Shown in pieces: positions 1-6,526 of a stretch of 7,837 nucleotides of DNA. The stretch is from NCBI GenBank assembly GCA_905236315.1, contig CAJOPO010000182.1, positions 1 through 7,837 on the forward strand, read 5' to 3'. The DNA is from an uncultured Treponema sp. GTDB lineage: Bacteria; Spirochaetota; Spirochaetia; Treponematales; Treponemataceae. The notes under the pieces are model-generated. The model did no database searches, had not been told where the DNA came from, and saw only the letters and a list, made by a program, of their open reading frames with translations. The position numbers were made by a program, and so were the translations under genes. Positions within the stretch are counted from its first letter, which is position 1; the number at the start of each line of letters is the position of its first letter.

Positions 1-2
1 AA

Positions 3-842
3 CAGTATAGTGAAATTTACACATTCACATCTGCAAATGAATTCTACGAGTTTTCCCGCAACAAAAATATTATAATTTATGGGGCAGGCTTTGTAGCACA
101 AAGGTTTTATCAAGCATTAGAACTACATGGGTTAGATAAAAATGTTACAATGTTTGTTACCTCTGACGGAAAAGGTTCTGCGCCGCATAATAAAAAGCTA
201 ATCAGTTTCAGTGATTTAATAAACTACACTAAGTCAACCAATGAAAAAAACACAATCCTTTGTCTTGCAGTTCATGAAGCCATAAAAAACGAAATCTCCC
301 AGTCGCTTTGTAAAATGGGCTATACGGACTATTTTTGGATATATCCCTTGCTTTTCCAGTTCCTATACGGAGAGCCACTTTACAACCACAAGTTACTAAG
401 CGTTTCTGATATTCTTAAGGTAAACACCGAATGTAATTATCGTCATATAGTAATTTATGCAGCCCTAGAAGAATACTTTAAGCAAAACGATTACGGCTAT
501 GCGCTATATGTAGATGTTATGCATAAAAGTGGAATACAACTACAAACTGCACAGCAAAGACTTAAGAAGTTTTTGGAATTAATAAAGAGCGTTCAAGAAA
601 ACGGTTTTAATGCAGACTTTCCTATATCGTTATTTGAAAATCTTATGCAACTAGATGGTTTTCACCGTCTTGTCTGTGCTCATCACTTTGGCATAAAGCA
701 AATCCCTTGCACAATATATAAAAATGGCAATGCAAGCTCTTTTGAAAAGAGTTATATTCCGCAAACGTTTTTACAAGAAAACTTTGATAGCAATACCATT
801 GATAACATTAATGCCACAAAGAAAAGGCTTTTTCATTTGTAA
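3..842 (+). CDS. Rossmann-like domain plus ParB-like (DGxHRL) domain protein, 5'-truncated
   Basis: The frame is open from the left edge, so the true start lies outside the window. The ATG at 150 is internal, because it would cut off the dinucleotide-binding-like motif IIIYGAGFVAQRFY (visible residues 23-36). 279 residues are visible. Residues about 20-110 look like a Rossmann-type module. Residues about 180-245 resemble the N-terminal fold of ParB and related proteins: PISLFENLMQLDGFHRL, then GIKQIPC, with D218-G219-x-H221-R222 as the core. Known members of this fold include the CTP-binding ParB family and small-molecule kinases of the SerK/SbnI type. I infer a nucleotide-dependent activity on a metabolite rather than chromosome partitioning, since there is no obvious helix-turn-helix DNA-binding region and the neighbours are glycan genes. 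The substrate is unknown. The stop codon TAA is part of the ribosome binding site of the next gene, so the two are surely co-transcribed. Confidence 0.8.
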   Translation, partial: QYSEIYTFTSANEFYEFSRNKNIIIYGAGFVAQRFYQALELHGLDKNVTMFVTSDGKGSAPHNKKLISFSDLINYTKSTNEKNTILCLAVHEAIKNEISQSLCKMGYTDYFWIYPLLFQFLYGEPLYNHKLLSVSDILKVNTECNYRHIVIYAALEEYFKQNDYGYALYVDVMHKSGIQLQTAQQRLKKFLELIKSVQENGFNADFPISLFENLMQLDGFHRLVCAHHFGIKQIPCTIYKNGNASSFEKSYIPQTFLQENFDSNTIDNINATKKRLFHL

Positions 843-846
843 GGAG
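840..846 (+). promoter_or_regulatory. Ribosome binding site fixing the start of the GT32 gene
   Basis: TAAGGAG includes the stop codon of the upstream gene (840-842) and lies 6 bases before ATG 853. It supports 853 over the in-frame ATG at 724, which lies inside the upstream gene. Confidence 0.8.
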
Positions 847-852
847 TTTGCT

Positions 853-1941
853 ATGATTGCATTAAAAGGGGCGGGACCTAATAAACTAAAATCTATACTT
901 ACGAGCAAAAGGGTTTTTGTATTTGGAGCAGGAAAGACATTAGAGCCGTGCTTAGATTTATATTTTTCTAACGTGCCCATTCAAGCCATTAGTGATAACA
1001 ATAAATCCCTATGGGGAAAGAGCGTGCGTAATGGAAGTGATAATATTCCCATCGTAAGCCCTAATGAACTTGTGCAGCAGATAAAGAGAGTGGGGCTTAA
1101 AAACTGCATTTTATTTATAACATCTACGTTTTATGCTTCAGAGATTGTGGAGCAGTTTGATAATATATCAGATTTAGACGGCTTAGAAACATATCTTGCA
1201 GTGCTTGTTAGATGCACAAAGGAAGAATGTTCCCCATTTAGTTTTACTACGGGAAAAGAAAAAATACCCAAGAAGATTCATTATATATGGATTGGTGGAA
1301 AGCCCTTGCCTGATGAATTTCAGAAAAATATAGATACATGGAAGCGTTTTAATCCTGATTATGAAATTATCCGCTGGGACGAAAGCAATTATGATTTTTC
1401 TAAATGCGACTATGTGCGTGAAGCATATAAAACAAGGTCATGGGGCTTTGTGCCAAATTATGCGCGTTTAGATATAGTTTACAACGAAGGCGGCATATAT
1501 CTTGATACTGATGTGGAAGTAGTAAAAAACTTTGATGTGCTTCTAAACGATAGGGCTTTCTTTTGTATGGGCTGTGCAGATAGAGTGAGTAATGGCTGCG
1601 GCTTTGGCTCTGTAGCAGGGCATCCGCTTTTAAAGGCGTTAAAAGCGGCCTTTGAGCAAAGTCATTTTTTAGTAAATGGCGCACCTGGCAAAAAGCCCTG
1701 TCATTCATTTTTGCACCCAGTGCTAAGGGATTATGGTTTTACCATAAAAAACGAATATCAAAAGATTAACGATACCGTTTTGTACCCTGCAGAATGTATG
1801 TCGCCTTATACGCTTGAAGGCTTAGGCAACTTCTACTCAGAAAGAACGCTTTCCATCCATAAGGAAGCGGGAACATGGAAGAACGAGAGGGAAAAGCAAG
1901 GCATTTCAAAGCTAAAGGACTTACTAAAGAGGCTTTCGTAA
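853..1941 (+). CDS. Rossmann-like domain fused to GT32-type (DXD) sugar transferase
   Basis: This 362-residue protein has two parts. Residues about 18-130 form a Rossmann-like module with VFVFGAGKTLEPCL (21-34) and a following ISDNN segment. Residues about 138-345 match the DXD sugar-transferase family (Gly_transf_sug, GT32; relatives include OCH1 and bacterial capsule transferases). Visible motifs are IPKKIHYIWIGG (138-149), ARLDIVYNEGGIYLDTD (204-220) with the metal- and nucleotide-sugar-binding D218-T-D220, and a C-terminal H336...W342 pair typical of the family. The known family reaction is transfer of a hexose from a nucleotide sugar to a growing glycan in the cytoplasm. Donor and acceptor are not readable here. 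No signal peptide or membrane helix is seen. The start is set by the AAGGAG at 841-846. The gene lies 10 bases after its neighbour and is followed by a double-hairpin repeat. Confidence 0.87.
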   Translation: MIALKGAGPNKLKSILTSKRVFVFGAGKTLEPCLDLYFSNVPIQAISDNNKSLWGKSVRNGSDNIPIVSPNELVQQIKRVGLKNCILFITSTFYASEIVEQFDNISDLDGLETYLAVLVRCTKEECSPFSFTTGKEKIPKKIHYIWIGGKPLPDEFQKNIDTWKRFNPDYEIIRWDESNYDFSKCDYVREAYKTRSWGFVPNYARLDIVYNEGGIYLDTDVEVVKNFDVLLNDRAFFCMGCADRVSNGCGFGSVAGHPLLKALKAAFEQSHFLVNGAPGKKPCHSFLHPVLRDYGFTIKNEYQKINDTVLYPAECMSPYTLEGLGNFYSERTLSIHKEAGTWKNEREKQGISKLKDLLKRLS

Positions 1942-1948
1942 GTAGTCA

Positions 1949-2010
1949 TGTCATTCCGAACTCGTTTCGGAATCTTATTAGGTAGACCCCGAAATAAATT
2001 CGGGGTGACA
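1949..2010. repeat. 62-bp double-hairpin palindromic element with terminal inverted repeats
   Basis: The ends TGTCATTCCGAA and TTCGGGGTGACA are imperfect inverted repeats (10 of 12 pairs). Inside are two perfect 8-bp stems: 1953-1960 with 1966-1973 (ATTCCGAA/TTCGGAAT), and 1986-1993 with 1999-2006 (ACCCCGAA/TTCGGGGT), each with a 5-base loop. It looks like two head-to-head REP-type units of the form GTCAT...ATCT, or a very small MITE. It starts 7 bases after the GT32 stop codon. There is no T-run, so it is not a standard intrinsic terminator, though it could protect the 3' end of the upstream mRNA. Confidence 0.75.
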
Positions 2011-2054
2011 ATTTCTACGTTTACAAAACTCGGTATGGAAGCATAAAATCTCCC

Positions 2055-2083
2055 TTGAAATATCCTGTACTGTTAGTTATACT
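2055..2083 (+). promoter_or_regulatory. Candidate sigma-70-type promoter for a leaderless transcript
   Basis: TTGAAA (2055-2060), a 17-base spacer and TATACT (2078-2083) each match 5 of 6 consensus positions. The expected +1, seven bases after the -10 box, falls on the A of ATG 2090, which has no Shine-Dalgarno sequence. In AT-rich DNA such matches also occur by chance. An alternative, TTTACA (2020-2025), 18 bases, TAAAAT (2044-2049), would give a leader of roughly 30 bases. Confidence 0.35.
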
Positions 2084-2089
2084 TTGACT

Positions 2090-3727
2090 ATGGCACAATA
2101 TTGTTTAGAAAATAAGACCCTTGTATATTGGGGAGTGGGACTTGTCTGTAAAACCTGCTTAGAATATCGTAAAGATTTTTCTCCTGCGTTTTTAATAGAC
2201 CAAAACCCTAAAGGGCAGATTAATGGGCTTGAGGTAAAAAGCCCAGAGCAAATAGATGATTGGAAAAACTTATTCATTGTTATTACTACAATATATGTTG
2301 GTGAAGTAGAAAAACATTTGTCCTCATTGGGCTTAGTTAAAGATAGGGACTTTGCTTTTTACAAGGACTTCTTTGATATAAAGTCAGACATCACTTCTAG
2401 TTTAGAGGCAATGAACACTTATATTTTACAGCATAAGGCTGATAAAGGCGGAATACTTCTTTATACACCATGTTTTAATTGTAGACAAAAAGAAATAATG
2501 ACTAATTTCTTTTTTAAATATCGCGCGGCTCATAAAGCGGAGCCTTTTATTGTGATAAGTAGCATAGACGCAATTCCAGAAGAATGTGCTACAGAGAAAA
2601 TAGGTGCAAAGGTCTTTAACCTAGCGGATATAGTGCGCTGGGATGGTTCTAAGGCACGATATAGTATGTGCCTTAGTTCTGCAAATGCACAGATAGTGCT
2701 AACAGATAAAGAATATCAAGATGTAGCAGAAATAGAAGACATAAAAAATACATTTGACAAAGAAAAATCCTTGCATATAAGTGAGCAGTTATATTTCTAT
2801 CTAAAAAACATTGTTGACATCATAAGCCCAAAGAAATTCATTATTTGGGGTGGAGAAACTCGCATGGGGCTAATGCTTGACAGAATTGCAAATGACAGGC
2901 ACATACAGCACGGCTTTATGGAGCATGGTTGGCTTTCTGGCACATATCAGTTTGATAGACGCGGGATAGGCGGAATGAGTGAGTACGCAGAAAATCCTTC
3001 TGTTCTAATGGATAAGCCCATAAAAAATCCCTTGCTAGATGTGGAGAAGATTAAAGAGTATGTAATTAATAGTGGCATAGATTCTGGAACTACGTTATTT
3101 AAGAGCAATGTAGAAGATGAGCGACAATTAAAGAAATTGCTACCTACAAAAAAGACAGTTTTCCTTGTGGGCTATGGCGATGTAAAAATAAATGTAAACA
3201 CTGCGTTCTGGAATAGATATTATTCTGGCGTGGTAAAATCCAACGAAGAAGCTTTTTACCTTGTAAAAACCGCCTGCCTTAATAAAGGATATAATTTTAT
3301 CTATAAGCCACATCCTTCTTCAAGAAGCCTCTCCGAAGATGAGAAATTTCGTAATGATAAAGACGTAATTTACATAACAGATATGTCTATAGATTCTCTT
3401 ATAAAGATGGCTGATGTTGTAGTAAGCACAAGGAGTGCCGTTGATTACAAGGTTCTTGTTTACAGTAAGCCTTTGGTTTCTCTTGGGCGTACCACTTTAC
3501 AAAATCAGCAGATGATATATGAAGTTCAAAATGCTAGTGAAGTACAAAGCAAAATAGAAAATGCAATGAGGTATGGAATGACAAAAGAGCAAAAAGAAAG
3601 ATTTAATTTGCATTTGCATAAGTTATTAGAAAATCATTTGTGGGATGAATTAAGCCATGAGGAATTTAAATATGGCTTAAGCCTTGAAAATGACTTCTTT
3701 ATGATGGGGGGGGGTACAACCGTATAG
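2090..3727 (+). CDS. Rossmann-like domain fused to capsule-synthesis type (GT-B-like) glycosyltransferase
   Basis: From ATG 2090 the protein has 545 residues. A TTG at 2084 is an in-frame alternative, and the frame is open back to a TGA at 2006-2008. Neither start has a ribosome binding site. Residues 1-100 form a short Rossmann-like module (TLVYWGVGLVCKTC, then FLIDQNP). The rest resembles capsule polysaccharide synthesis/export proteins (KpsS/LipB-like, Capsule_synth). It has FIIWGGETRMG (250-260), GFMEHGWLSGTY (275-286), IYKPHP (404-409), and DSLIKMADVVVSTRSAVDYK (435-454), which resembles the donor-side signature of GT-B enzymes. I infer a cytoplasmic or membrane-peripheral sugar transferase. 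The donor is unknown. The last codons lie in a G9 run: ATG ATG GGG GGG GGT ACA ACC GTA TAG. Loss of one G would replace the last few residues with a 61-residue tail that stops at the next gene. Confidence 0.8.
   Translation: MAQYCLENKTLVYWGVGLVCKTCLEYRKDFSPAFLIDQNPKGQINGLEVKSPEQIDDWKNLFIVITTIYVGEVEKHLSSLGLVKDRDFAFYKDFFDIKSDITSSLEAMNTYILQHKADKGGILLYTPCFNCRQKEIMTNFFFKYRAAHKAEPFIVISSIDAIPEECATEKIGAKVFNLADIVRWDGSKARYSMCLSSANAQIVLTDKEYQDVAEIEDIKNTFDKEKSLHISEQLYFYLKNIVDIISPKKFIIWGGETRMGLMLDRIANDRHIQHGFMEHGWLSGTYQFDRRGIGGMSEYAENPSVLMDKPIKNPLLDVEKIKEYVINSGIDSGTTLFKSNVEDERQLKKLLPTKKTVFLVGYGDVKINVNTAFWNRYYSGVVKSNEEAFYLVKTACLNKGYNFIYKPHPSSRSLSEDEKFRNDKDVIYITDMSIDSLIKMADVVVSTRSAVDYKVLVYSKPLVSLGRTTLQNQQMIYEVQNASEVQSKIENAMRYGMTKEQKERFNLHLHKLLENHLWDELSHEEFKYGLSLENDFFMMGGGTTV
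3706..3714 (+). repeat. Homopolymeric G9 tract at the 3' end of the capsule-type gene
   Basis: Nine consecutive G lie inside the coding frame, 11 bases before the TAG stop. Homopolymeric G tracts of this length in host-associated bacteria are classic slipped-strand (phase-variation) sites. With G9 the gene stops at 3727. With G8 the frame opens through to 3899. With G10 it runs to a TAG at 3826-3828. Confidence 0.85.
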
Positions 3728-3899
3728 TAAAATTACTGTTGCTGCTAGGTTCTTCGGCGGTAGCCTCAGAACGACGGAGACTTGCCGCTTTAGAACGATG
3801 GATGTATCCCATCGTCATGGTGAGCTAGAAGGCTTTGCCTTAGGCGAAACATCTATCGCATGCATCCATTATGCACCTTCTTATAAGGAGGCTGCATGA
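3714..3899 (+). other. Latent in-frame C-terminal tail, out of phase in this sequence
   Basis: If the G tract had 8 G, gene 3 would continue in this frame for 61 residues without a stop and end at TGA 3897-3899. That stop overlaps the next ATG as TGATG. Its translation shares RTTETCR, RTMDV, HRH, ETSIACIHYA and SYKEAA with the tail that is actually in frame at the end of the 5081-6526 gene. It is not an independent gene: there is no start codon with a ribosome binding site. Confidence 0.55.
3885..3891 (+). promoter_or_regulatory. Ribosome binding site of the radical SAM gene, supplied by the repeat
   Basis: AAGGAGG ends 7 bases before ATG 3899 and 4 bases before ATG 3896. In copy B the same motif is also 7 bases from the start codon, and ATG 3899 aligns with that start. 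This favours 3899. Confidence 0.75.
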
Positions 3900-5080
3900 T
3901 GAGCGAGCTATCAAAACTCCTTCCTTTAGAAGTATTTAATACAAAGAAAAATATATATTTATTTGGTGCAGGTAGAGTCGCACAGATTGTGTATGACCTC
4001 TTAAGTCAAGATAAAATCACAATAAAAGGCTTCCTTGTTTCTGATACGCGAAAGAACAAGGCTGTCTATAATGGGCTTCCTGTATTTGATGCAAAGCAGA
4101 TTGCCACACAAGATAAAGATTCCATAGTTATCATAGCCTTGCTTGAGCGCGGAGAAAAGAAGCTCGTACAATTCTGTAAAGACTTAGGCTTTAGCAGTGT
4201 TCTTTCCTTGCCTAACGATATTTTTAATTACGACACATGGAATGCCCAACGTTATAAATCCCCACTAATTGAAGTAACTGCAAAAATTGGTTGCGCTGTA
4301 AATTGCCACTACTGCCCACAGAATGTTCTTTTGAATGCATACTTTAAAGACAATAAGCAAAGACAATCCTCTATGACCTTTGCAGATTATAAAAGATATT
4401 TAGACCTTATGCCCCAAGAAACCATCGTAGATTTTTCTGGCTTTGTAGAGCCTTTCTTAAATGCAGACAGCCTTATGATGATGGAATACACCGTGCAAAC
4501 AGGGCATGATTGCACATTGTTTACTACGTTTAGAGGGCTTAGCATGGAAGAGCTAGACCGCCTTGTAAAAATCCCCTTCCGCTATGTTTGTGTGCATACA
4601 GCCGATGCAGATGGCTTTGCGAACATTCCAGTTACTGATGAGTATTTGTCTATCTTTAGCAAAGCCTTAAATGCTACAAAGCCCAACGGCAGCCCCTTTA
4701 TTGATGTGGCAAACTGCCAGTCAGAACCCCACCCCGCAGTGTTAGAGCTAACGGAGGGCAAGCTAAAGATATACTGCGAAATGTCTGATAGGGCAGGGAA
4801 CCTTGATAAAGATGATAAGCACCTAGCGCACGTACACAAAAAGGGACGCATACGTTGTTCTAGGGCGGTCGCTATGAATCACTTTGTACTTTTGCCAGAT
4901 GGCTCTCTTGCCTTGTGTTGTAATGATTTTGGTTTAAAGCATATTGTAGGAAACTTAAACACAGCTTCATATTCTGAAATCATGGCAGGCAGTGAAATGA
5001 AGCGCATAAGAAAAGCCATGACAGAAGAAGGTGATGATGTTATCTGCCGCAAGTGCTATTTTGCCACAGAGGAGGACTAA
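3899..5080 (+). CDS. Rossmann-like domain fused to radical SAM/SPASM enzyme
   Basis: This 393-residue protein (394 if ATG 3896 is used) opens with a Rossmann-like module, NIYLFGAGRVAQIVYDLL (18-35), followed by GFLVSD. The radical SAM core begins at about residue 123. It has C132-x3-C136-x2-C139 (GCAVNCHYC), which in this superfamily binds the 4Fe-4S cluster that cleaves S-adenosylmethionine, then FSGFVEPFL (179-187) in the place of the usual glycine-rich strand. A SPASM domain at the C-terminus has C320, C340-C341 after LLPDGSLAL, the GNL signature, and C383-x2-C386, expected to hold an auxiliary iron-sulfur cluster. SPASM enzymes modify peptides, enzymes or sugars by radical chemistry. The glycan context suggests sugar or glycoprotein modification, but the substrate is not evident. 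The stop codon abuts the ATG of the next gene at 5081, so the two should be co-translated. Confidence 0.88.
   Translation: MSELSKLLPLEVFNTKKNIYLFGAGRVAQIVYDLLSQDKITIKGFLVSDTRKNKAVYNGLPVFDAKQIATQDKDSIVIIALLERGEKKLVQFCKDLGFSSVLSLPNDIFNYDTWNAQRYKSPLIEVTAKIGCAVNCHYCPQNVLLNAYFKDNKQRQSSMTFADYKRYLDLMPQETIVDFSGFVEPFLNADSLMMMEYTVQTGHDCTLFTTFRGLSMEELDRLVKIPFRYVCVHTADADGFANIPVTDEYLSIFSKALNATKPNGSPFIDVANCQSEPHPAVLELTEGKLKIYCEMSDRAGNLDKDDKHLAHVHKKGRIRCSRAVAMNHFVLLPDGSLALCCNDFGLKHIVGNLNTASYSEIMAGSEMKRIRKAMTEEGDDVICRKCYFATEED
5069..5075 (+). promoter_or_regulatory. Ribosome binding site inside the end of the radical SAM gene
   Basis: GAGGAGG lies in the last codons of the upstream gene, 5 bases before ATG 5081, which follows the TAA stop (5078-5080) with no gap. 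This fixes the start. Confidence 0.75.
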
Positions 5081-5106
5081 ATGAAATACGTAATATGGGG
5101 AGCGGG
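5081..5106 (+). repeat. 26-bp exact repeat at a gene start (first copy)
   Basis: The first 26 bases of this gene, encoding MKYVIWGAG, are identical to 6526-6551 at the start of the paralogue. Identity ends abruptly after this, which suggests recent exchange or a shared module boundary. Confidence 0.9.
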
Positions 5107-6526
5107 AAAAAGAGGCAAAAGGCTTCTTAACATACTGGGTGAAGACAAGGTATCTGCCTTTATTGATAATAATTGTGATATACATAATACGAAATGCTTA
5201 GGAAAGACTGTGATTTCCTACACTGCGTATAAAGAGCGATATTCAGAAGATGCGGTGATTCTGTCTATGCTTGAATATAGCGAAGCAGAGGTGCAGTTGC
5301 TTAAAGACTGCATACCCTACTTTGTGCTATCAAGACAGCCTGCCGAGTGTGCATTTATATATCATTCTAATATTTTTACCTCTCTTCCTTTTAGCTATGA
5401 TAAAAATCTTCCTACCGTGTTTTATGGCATAAATCTTATAAGCGCAAACCTTATAGATACATTAAAAAATAGTGCTTCCATATATGTTCTTCTGCCTAAA
5501 AATGCTAGCGTGCAAGAATGTTCCATGCTAAAAAAGTTATATGCTCAGTATTATTGCAATGACATACCTAATGACTTAAAAGAATACAATCTCTTTGCTA
5601 GCTGCCCCTTAGAACCCGCCATGCAAAAGGAAAATTGCCATGTATATAATATATACGATTTTTCTAAGCAGATTGTGTCATATCGCAATGATATTATAGC
5701 AGGGCTAAAAAATGCACACAAAGGAGAGAAGTGCTTTATTGTTGCTACAGGTCCTAGCTTGCGCATGGAAGATTTGGACGCACTTTATTCTGTAGGTTGC
5801 TTTTGCATAAGCATGAATAAGATTTTTGAAGCTTTTAAGTCTACCTTTTGGCGACCTAGTTTATATCTATGCGTTGATACTTTGTGCATTGAAGAGTTTT
5901 ATGAAGAAATAAAAAATCTTGACGCTAATATGAAGTTTATAAGCGATATGTATCCTAAAAACAACGCTTGCCTCCCAACTTATCATGCAGCCCCTGTTGA
6001 TATATATGATGAGAAAGTGCCTTTTTCAAAAGATTGCTCTGTTGTCGCTTTTGACGCAGGAACGATTACATATACTTGTTTGCAATTTGCCGCATATCTA
6101 GGCTTTAGCGAGATTTATCTTTTGGGTGTAGATTTTTCTTACGGCAAGGCAGGAGCAACAGGGAATCATTTTTATAAAACCGAGTCAACTGCAAATAATC
6201 CATTCCGCTATGAATTATGCTTGAATGCTTATACACAGGCTCGACAATATGCACAAGCGCACAATATAAAGATTTATAACGCTACACGTGGAGGTAAACT
6301 AGAAGTGTTTGAACGAGTTGATTTTGATAACGTTATACGAAATATGAGGGGGGGGGTACAAAGATATAGTATTATTAGTAGTGAGCATAGGTTCTTCGGC
6401 TATCGCCTCAGAACGACGGAGACTTGCCGCCTCAGAACGATGGATGTATTCCATCGTCATGTTGAACGAAGCGAAACATCTATCGCATGCATCCATTATG
6501 CGCTTTCTTACAAGGAGGCTGCATAA
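5081..6526 (+). CDS. Rossmann-like domain fused to MptE-like/DUF115 (Maf-related) domain, with repeat-encoded tail
   Basis: This 481-residue protein begins with a Rossmann-like module (MKYVIWGAGKRGKRLL, then FIDNN) and has a second such segment near residues 111-140 (TVFYGINLISANLI). Residues about 213-410 match the MptE-like/DUF115 family, which includes flagellin-modifying Maf proteins and resembles GT42 sialyltransferases such as CstII. Visible motifs are CFIVATGPSLRMEDL (218-232), IYLLGVDFSYG (345-355), H363 and IYNATRGGKLEVFERVDFD (398-416). Family knowledge suggests transfer of a nonulosonic acid or similar sugar, but this is inference. Residues 423-426 are encoded by a G9 run. Residues 426-481 come entirely from repeat copy B and are probably not part of the fold, since the paralogue at 6526 shows the same core ending just before its G-rich stretch. 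With G10 the protein would end at TAG 6367-6369, giving about 429 residues. The stop overlaps the next start as TAATG. Confidence 0.85.
   Translation: MKYVIWGAGKRGKRLLNILGEDKVSAFIDNNCDIHNTKCLGKTVISYTAYKERYSEDAVILSMLEYSEAEVQLLKDCIPYFVLSRQPAECAFIYHSNIFTSLPFSYDKNLPTVFYGINLISANLIDTLKNSASIYVLLPKNASVQECSMLKKLYAQYYCNDIPNDLKEYNLFASCPLEPAMQKENCHVYNIYDFSKQIVSYRNDIIAGLKNAHKGEKCFIVATGPSLRMEDLDALYSVGCFCISMNKIFEAFKSTFWRPSLYLCVDTLCIEEFYEEIKNLDANMKFISDMYPKNNACLPTYHAAPVDIYDEKVPFSKDCSVVAFDAGTITYTCLQFAAYLGFSEIYLLGVDFSYGKAGATGNHFYKTESTANNPFRYELCLNAYTQARQYAQAHNIKIYNATRGGKLEVFERVDFDNVIRNMRGGVQRYSIISSEHRFFGYRLRTTETCRLRTMDVFHRHVERSETSIACIHYALSYKEAA
6348..6356 (+). repeat. Homopolymeric G9 tract inside the first DUF115 gene
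   Basis: Nine consecutive G are read as the end of AGG, then GGG GGG and the start of GTA. With nine, the frame continues through repeat copy B to TAA 6524-6526. With ten, it stops at TAG 6367-6369. With eight, it enters another open frame ending near 6575, inside the next gene. This is a likely slippage site. Confidence 0.85.
6512..6518 (+). promoter_or_regulatory. Ribosome binding site of the second DUF115 gene, within the repeat
   Basis: AAGGAGG lies 7 bases before ATG 6526. It is read as codons of the upstream tail, which ends at TAA 6524-6526 and overlaps the ATG by one base. Confidence 0.8.

Larger units (their letters stand above)
3706..3901 (+). repeat. Intergenic repeat, copy A: G tract, hairpin modules and ribosome binding site
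   Basis: This copy aligns with copy B (6348-6528) at a constant offset of 2642 bases from the G run through about 3819. From 3746 to 3819 I count about 7 differences in 74 positions. Copy A carries 15 extra bases around 3820-3844. A 31-base block (GCGAAACATCT through ATTATGC) is then identical. The right end carries AAGGAGG and the start codon of the next gene. Internal stems are GTTCT/AGAAC (3749-3753, 3768-3772), ACGATGG/CCATCGT (3795-3801, 3809-3815) and AAGGC/GCCTT (3829-3833, 3837-3841). The modules resemble the GTCAT...ATCT palindromes also seen at 1949-2010. Confidence 0.85.

Noticed and set aside
150..842. Treating the first gene as complete from ATG 150
   Set aside because: The frame is open to the left edge and the sequence before 150 encodes a conserved GAG Rossmann motif, so the gene is truncated by the window.
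724..852. Longer N-terminus for the GT32 gene starting at ATG 724
   Set aside because: It would overlap the upstream gene by more than 100 bases, has no good ribosome binding site, and adds residues unrelated to the module. AAGGAG at 841-846 supports ATG 853.
1949..2010. Intrinsic transcription terminator
   Set aside because: The stems are good but no T-run follows either hairpin. A repeat element is the better explanation.
3706..3714. G9 runs as sequencing or assembly error
   Set aside because: This cannot be excluded for the exact count, but the presence of two such runs at matching positions in homologous repeats argues that the tracts themselves are real.
3746..3901. Small non-coding RNA or riboswitch in the repeat
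   Set aside because: The stems are short and the copies look like palindromic repeat modules. No known riboswitch pattern or promoter is evident.
4582..4851. Minus-strand open frames within the larger genes (also around 771-980, 1400-1708, 2077-2277, 4967-5185, 5551-5766 and 6299-6496)
   Set aside because: They lie opposite well-supported domain-bearing genes, show no recognisable motifs, and have no consistent start signals.
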